The notes below the pieces were generated by a model. It had not been told where the DNA came from. It did not search any database and was given only the letters and a program-made list of their open reading frames with translations. Both the position numbers and the translations under genes were made by a program. DNA of 64,000 bases from REEB95 sp035648735 (GTDB lineage: Bacteria > Pseudomonadota > Alphaproteobacteria > ATCC43930 > CGMCC-115725). Location of the stretch: assembly GCA_035648735.1 (NCBI GenBank), contig DASRKX010000017.1, positions 1-64,000 of the forward strand, in the 5' to 3' direction. Positions 60,878 through 64,000 of this stretch are shown in pieces; position 1 is the first letter of the stretch, and every line of letters begins with the position of its first letter.

Positions 60878-62012
60878 ATGCGCGCAGAGATAGAGACGGT
60901 CGCCGGCGATATTCGCCGTTCGTTGGCGTTGCTCAGGAGGCATCTTTGACTGGGATGTTTCCACCCGTCGGCTTGAGGAGCTGAACCGGCTCGCCGAAGC
61001 GCCCGATTTCTGGAACGATTCCACGCTCGCGCAACAGCTCATGCGCGAGCGCACTCGGCTCGAGCGCCTCGTCGGCGGCTACAAGCGCATCGAACGCGAG
61101 CTCGCCGACACGCTTGGCCTCGCCGAAATAGCCGAGGCCGAAGGCGACCAAGCGATGCTCGACGAGGCGCAAAAGGCGCTCGCCAAGCTGCGCGACGACG
61201 TCAAAGCGCGCGAGCTCGACAGCCTGCTGTCCGGCGAGGCCGACGGCAACGACGCCTATCTCGAGGTTCACGCCGGTGCCGGGGGCACCGAGGCGCAGGA
61301 TTGGGCCGAGATGCTGTTGCGCATGTACATGCGCTGGGCCGATGCCCACAGCTACAAGGTCGAATGGATCGAGGAAAGCGCAGGGGAGGGCGCCGGCGTC
61401 AAATCGGCGACCGTGCGCATCATCGGCGAGAACGCCTATGGCTGGCTCAAGACCGAGAGCGGCGTCCACCGTCTGGTGCGCATCTCGCCCTTCGATGCGA
61501 ATGCCCGGCGGCAGACCAGCTTCGCCTCGGTCTGGGTCTATCCGGTGGTCGACGACAAGATCGAGGTCGAGGTGGCGGATAAATATCTGCGGGTCGACAC
61601 CTATCGGTCCTCGGGTGCCGGCGGACAGCACGTCAACAAGACCGACAGCGCCGTGCGCATGACCTACACGCCGCCCGGCGGCGACCGGCCGGTCGTGGTC
61701 GCTTGCCAGAGCGAACGCTCGCAGCATCAGAACCGGGCCAAGGCCATGGCCATGCTCAAGGCGCGGCTCTACGAGATCGAGCTCCAGAAGCAGGAGGCGC
61801 AGGCCGACGCCATGAACGCCACCAAGAGCGATATTGGCTGGGGCCACCAGATTCGGTCCTATGTGCTGCAGCCCTATCAGATGGTGAAGGATCTGCGGAC
61901 CGGGGTGGAAATCGGCAATACCGGGGCGGTCCTCGATGGCGATATCGACCGCTTTCTGGAAGCCTCCCTGGCGGCCCGCATCAAGGGCGCAGACGCCGCC
62001 GCCGGCGCCTAA
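60878..62012 (+). CDS. prfB: peptide chain release factor 2 (programmed +1 frameshift)
   Basis: Terminates translation at UGA and UAA. The gene is split between two frames: codons 1-23 (MRAEIETVAGD...) end at an in-frame TGA at 60947, and the remainder continues from GAC at 60948 in the +1 frame, giving about 377 residues. The RF2 stop-recognition tripeptide SPF (203-205) and the catalytic GGQ (248-250, in GAGGQHVNKTDSAVR) are present, at nearly the positions of the E. coli protein. Conventional gene calling would start at an internal ATG (61041) and lose the first 54 residues. RF2 regulates its own synthesis through this site. Confidence 0.95.
60935..60950 (+). promoter_or_regulatory. prfB frameshift element
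   Basis: AGGAGG (internal Shine-Dalgarno), three bases, then CTT-TGA-C. This is the same arrangement and spacing as the E. coli prfB recoding site, where low RF2 lets the ribosome slip +1 on CTT. Confidence 0.95.
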
Positions 62013-62269
62013 GGCTCGTTTCAACATATTGGAATCATTAGTATTTTTATTACTGGCATCGAGGTTCGCCAAGTAATGACAACATGTCAATTTTATTAAC
62101 AAATTGAGTCAGGGAATCCAATAGGTTAAGTGGATATCTCGCTATCCTTATTCACCATGTTATGGTAAACTCTTGATTCAGAATGCCCAATTTTTGGGAC
62201 ACTCTGTGCATAAATCTGGGGAAAGCGTGTCTAAAACGTCAGCGAAAATAGAGACTCGACGGTTCGCGC
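62013..62269. other. AT-rich intergenic region with palindromes
   Basis: About 257 bases, conspicuously AT-rich against its surroundings. No gene is visible. It contains the inverted repeat TGACA-ACA-TGTCA (62077-62089) and a small hairpin CCCAA-TTT-TTGGG (62186-62198). No strong terminator for prfB is present. Confidence 0.4.
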
Positions 62270-62428
62270 TTAAATCAGCGGGAAGCCGAGGCCGAGCAAT
62301 GCCATGCCGCTGACGAACAAATCGCCGCCCCATTGTTCGAGCTTCGCCTGGTGCATCGGGAATTTCTCGGCGCTGATGGCCGAGACCGAGCCGAGTACGA
62401 CGCCGAACGCGCCCAAAATCAAAAACAC
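62270..62428 (-). CDS. small membrane protein (52 aa), unknown
   Basis: A 52-residue protein with two hydrophobic stretches (FLILGAFGVVLGSVSAIS and LFVSGMALLGLGFPLI) separated by a short polar loop (AEKFPMHQAKLEQWGGD). I start it at a GTG with GGAGG exactly five bases upstream; the frame extends ten residues further to an ATG without a site. It resembles no family that I know. It is divergent from the larger membrane protein gene, across 124 bases, and might serve the same membrane system. Confidence 0.55.
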   Translation of the reverse strand: MFLILGAFGVVLGSVSAISAEKFPMHQAKLEQWGGDLFVSGMALLGLGFPLI

Positions 62429-62552
62429 TGTTGCCTCCAATCGCCGTCGAGCCGGCAAGGCGTTTATGCGCCTCTTCGGTAAAGATTCAGTTGCGCGCCT
62501 TCATCCGCCCCGACTGAACGGCTGAGAGCAGGTTTTCCAAGGGGGGATCGCG

Positions 62553-63569
62553 GTGAATTATCGTAAATTGGTTCTTTTTATCGTCGCGCCATTCGGCGCG
62601 ATGCTGGTCGTTGCGCCGGCGTCGGCGCACGTCAAATGGTTCGCGCCCTACAACGTCCCGCAACAGCCGGTGCCGCTGCACGGGATATTTCATCCGGCGT
62701 TCTGGCAATTTGTCGCCACCGCGGCGGTTCTGCTGTGGGTGCTGAGTTGGGCCGAACGCCAAGTCCTCGGTCAAGCGATTCTGCGGTCGCTCGACCGCTT
62801 AACGGGCGATCTCAAGCCGCGCGTCGAGATGCTGTATCGCGGCGGGGGCGCCGTGTTCTTCACCGCGCTCTGGGTGATGGGCGGCATCATCCTGACGCCC
62901 GAGCTGAAGACGACTTCCACCTTCATTCCTTGGCTGGAATTCGGGATCGTGATCTGCCTGTTCTGGCGCCGGACATTGATCCTGGCCGCGCTGGGCATCG
63001 CCTTCCTCTACGCCTATGGCGTCTATGCCTACGGCATCTTCCACATGCTGGATTATCCGATCTTCCTCGGCCTCGCCGCGTATTTGGGCTTGACCGGCCT
63101 CGGGCTGGAGCTGTTCGGCCGCCGGCCGCTCGACGTCGCGCGCTGGGCGGCTGCGCTCACCCTGATGTGGGCCTCGATCGAGAAATGGGCCTATCCCGAT
63201 TGGACCTACCCGGTACTCGACGCACATCCCAATCTGGCGCTGGACCTCAAGCCCGATTTCTACATGACGGCGGCCGGGGTGCTCGAGTTCAGCCTGGCCT
63301 TCGCGTTGCTCTGGTCGCCGCTGATCCGGCGCCTGGGGGCGCTCGTGCTGACGATGATGTTCACCAGCGCGGTCTTCGAATTCGGCAAGATCGACGCCAT
63401 CGGGCATTCGATGATCATCGTCATTCTGCTCGGCGTCCTCTGCGACGACAAACCAGATACCAAGCCCCACCCGATCCTGGCGCCGGTGGTCTATTGCGGC
63501 ACGTTGGCGCTCTATCTGGCGGTCTACTACGCACTCCATGCAATTCTGTTCGGCACCATCATCTGGTAG
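62553..63569 (+). CDS. polytopic membrane protein, DoxX-like, unknown
   Basis: A 338-residue protein with a signal-like N-terminus ending APASAHVKWFAPY and about eight hydrophobic segments. The HVKWFAPYNVPQQPVPL segment right after it is a conserved mark of a proteobacterial family usually annotated only as membrane protein. The middle helices (WASIEKWAYPDWTYPVLD) recall DoxX-type proteins. Polar/charged residues within helices (Glu, His, Asp) suggest a redox or ion-related role, but this is speculative. GTG start with GGGGGGA upstream. Confidence 0.75.
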   Translation: MNYRKLVLFIVAPFGAMLVVAPASAHVKWFAPYNVPQQPVPLHGIFHPAFWQFVATAAVLLWVLSWAERQVLGQAILRSLDRLTGDLKPRVEMLYRGGGAVFFTALWVMGGIILTPELKTTSTFIPWLEFGIVICLFWRRTLILAALGIAFLYAYGVYAYGIFHMLDYPIFLGLAAYLGLTGLGLELFGRRPLDVARWAAALTLMWASIEKWAYPDWTYPVLDAHPNLALDLKPDFYMTAAGVLEFSLAFALLWSPLIRRLGALVLTMMFTSAVFEFGKIDAIGHSMIIVILLGVLCDDKPDTKPHPILAPVVYCGTLALYLAVYYALHAILFGTIIW

Positions 63570-63677
63570 CCGGTCGGAATTGCCAGTGCCGGCCCGCTTG
63601 CCTATGCTCGACCCTATCGGCGACGCGGGTTTGAGACGCGCCGCCTGAGCCAATTCGCGGTCTCTTCAGGTTAAGGC

Positions 63678-64000
63678 ATGGTCGAACGGTCTCCGCGCGA
63701 TGCAACGGCGAAACCGCCGGCATTGGCGCGCGTCGTGCCATGGCTGAGCCGCGAGCGAAGCTGGCGGGAGACCGCCTTCCTCCTGCGCGTGCGCTGGCGC
63801 GCGCTGCTACGCGGCCTCGACCGGCGGCATCTGCGCAGCAACGAGATCGCGCTCACCGTACTGAGCGCGTTGGTCGGCATGGCGGTGGGCTTCGGCGTGG
63901 CCCTCGTTCGCCAGATGATGCAGTGGATGCATGTGGTGGCTTACGGGATGTCGCCCTACCATCTGCTCAGCGAGGGCATCGGCCTCACTTGGTGGCGTGT
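63678..64000 (+). CDS. putative ClC-family chloride channel (N-terminal part)
   Basis: The first 107 residues of a gene that leaves the window. An Arg-rich cytoplasmic segment (ETAFLLRVRWRALLRGLDRR) is followed by a first helix (NEIALTVLSALVGMAVGFGVALVRQMMQWMH in two blocks) that matches the opening of bacterial ClC channels, in which a short basic lead precedes LxALLVGxxxGxGAxxFR. The selectivity motifs (GSGIP and others) would lie beyond the edge, so the call is provisional. Confidence 0.6.
   Translation, partial: MVERSPRDATAKPPALARVVPWLSRERSWRETAFLLRVRWRALLRGLDRRHLRSNEIALTVLSALVGMAVGFGVALVRQMMQWMHVVAYGMSPYHLLSEGIGLTWWR

Noticed and set aside
1..64000. tRNA, rRNA, CRISPR arrays, insertion sequences, prophage or toxin-antitoxin genes
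   Set aside because: I looked for the typical motifs (tRNA T-arm consensus, regularly spaced repeats, transposase DDE signatures, terminal inverted repeats) and saw none. A tRNAscan, Infernal or repeat search would be decisive.

Overview
The window is a gene-dense, GC-rich (by eye about two thirds GC) chromosomal segment of an alphaproteobacterium, most likely from Rhodospirillales or a near relative. The assignment rests on several features: an ALAS-type hemA (C4 haem pathway), a 40-residue aa3-type cytochrome oxidase subunit IV gene, a PmtA-type phospholipid methyltransferase, an RNase E with an acidic insert in its S1 domain and a C-terminal GWW motif, and the order gmk / rsmA-pdxA-surA-lptD-lptG-lptF. 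I see no prophage, insertion sequence, CRISPR array, rRNA or tRNA. Nearly all of it is core or ordinary accessory chromosome.

Layout. 1-7 kb: rpsF (cut by the left edge), a small lipoprotein, then a fatty-acid/envelope run fabD-fabG-acpP-fabF-mltG-yicC-gmk. 7-14.6 kb (minus): an outer-membrane biogenesis operon lptF-lptG-lptD-surA-pdxA-rsmA. 14.8-18.1 kb: two overlapping genes for large polytopic membrane proteins of glycosyltransferase-C type. 18.2-20.6 kb: pepA-holC-ndk. 20.6-23.6 kb (minus): purM-purN, a GT87-like membrane protein and the tiny oxidase subunit IV gene. 23.7-31.6 kb: an MFS transporter, three SDR/peptidase/porin-type genes, an OmpA protein with a strong terminator, pdxH, a CDF metal exporter, an SDR and hemA. 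31.6-37.3 kb: a class III aminotransferase, an oligopeptide-type ABC importer lacking its ATPases, and two small unknown proteins. 37.4-41.3 kb: a luciferase-like monooxygenase divergent from a MarR regulator plus DUF488, an unknown protein and TonB. 41.3-44.4 kb: a DUF1499 protein, an FAH hydrolase, a tandem cold-shock protein and PmtA. 44.4-53.9 kb (minus): two chains of overlapping genes, CoxL-like / cysQ / Sua5 / FAD oxidase / acyl-CoA dehydrogenase and M48 peptidase / DsbA. 54-64 kb: an aminotransferase, rne, mrcA, prfB with its programmed +1 frameshift, two membrane proteins and the start of a ClC channel.

Co-transcription is suggested repeatedly by 4-base start/stop overlaps (ATGA, GTGA, TTGA). 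I did not find a convincing new defence or mobile system. The items most worth a second look are the prfB recoding site, the divergent MarR/monooxygenase control region, a palindrome on the cold-shock promoter, a possible leaderless lptF promoter, a pair of DnaA-box-like 9-mers, the hairpin-bearing leader of rne, the orphan CoxL-like protein, and several unrecognised small proteins.
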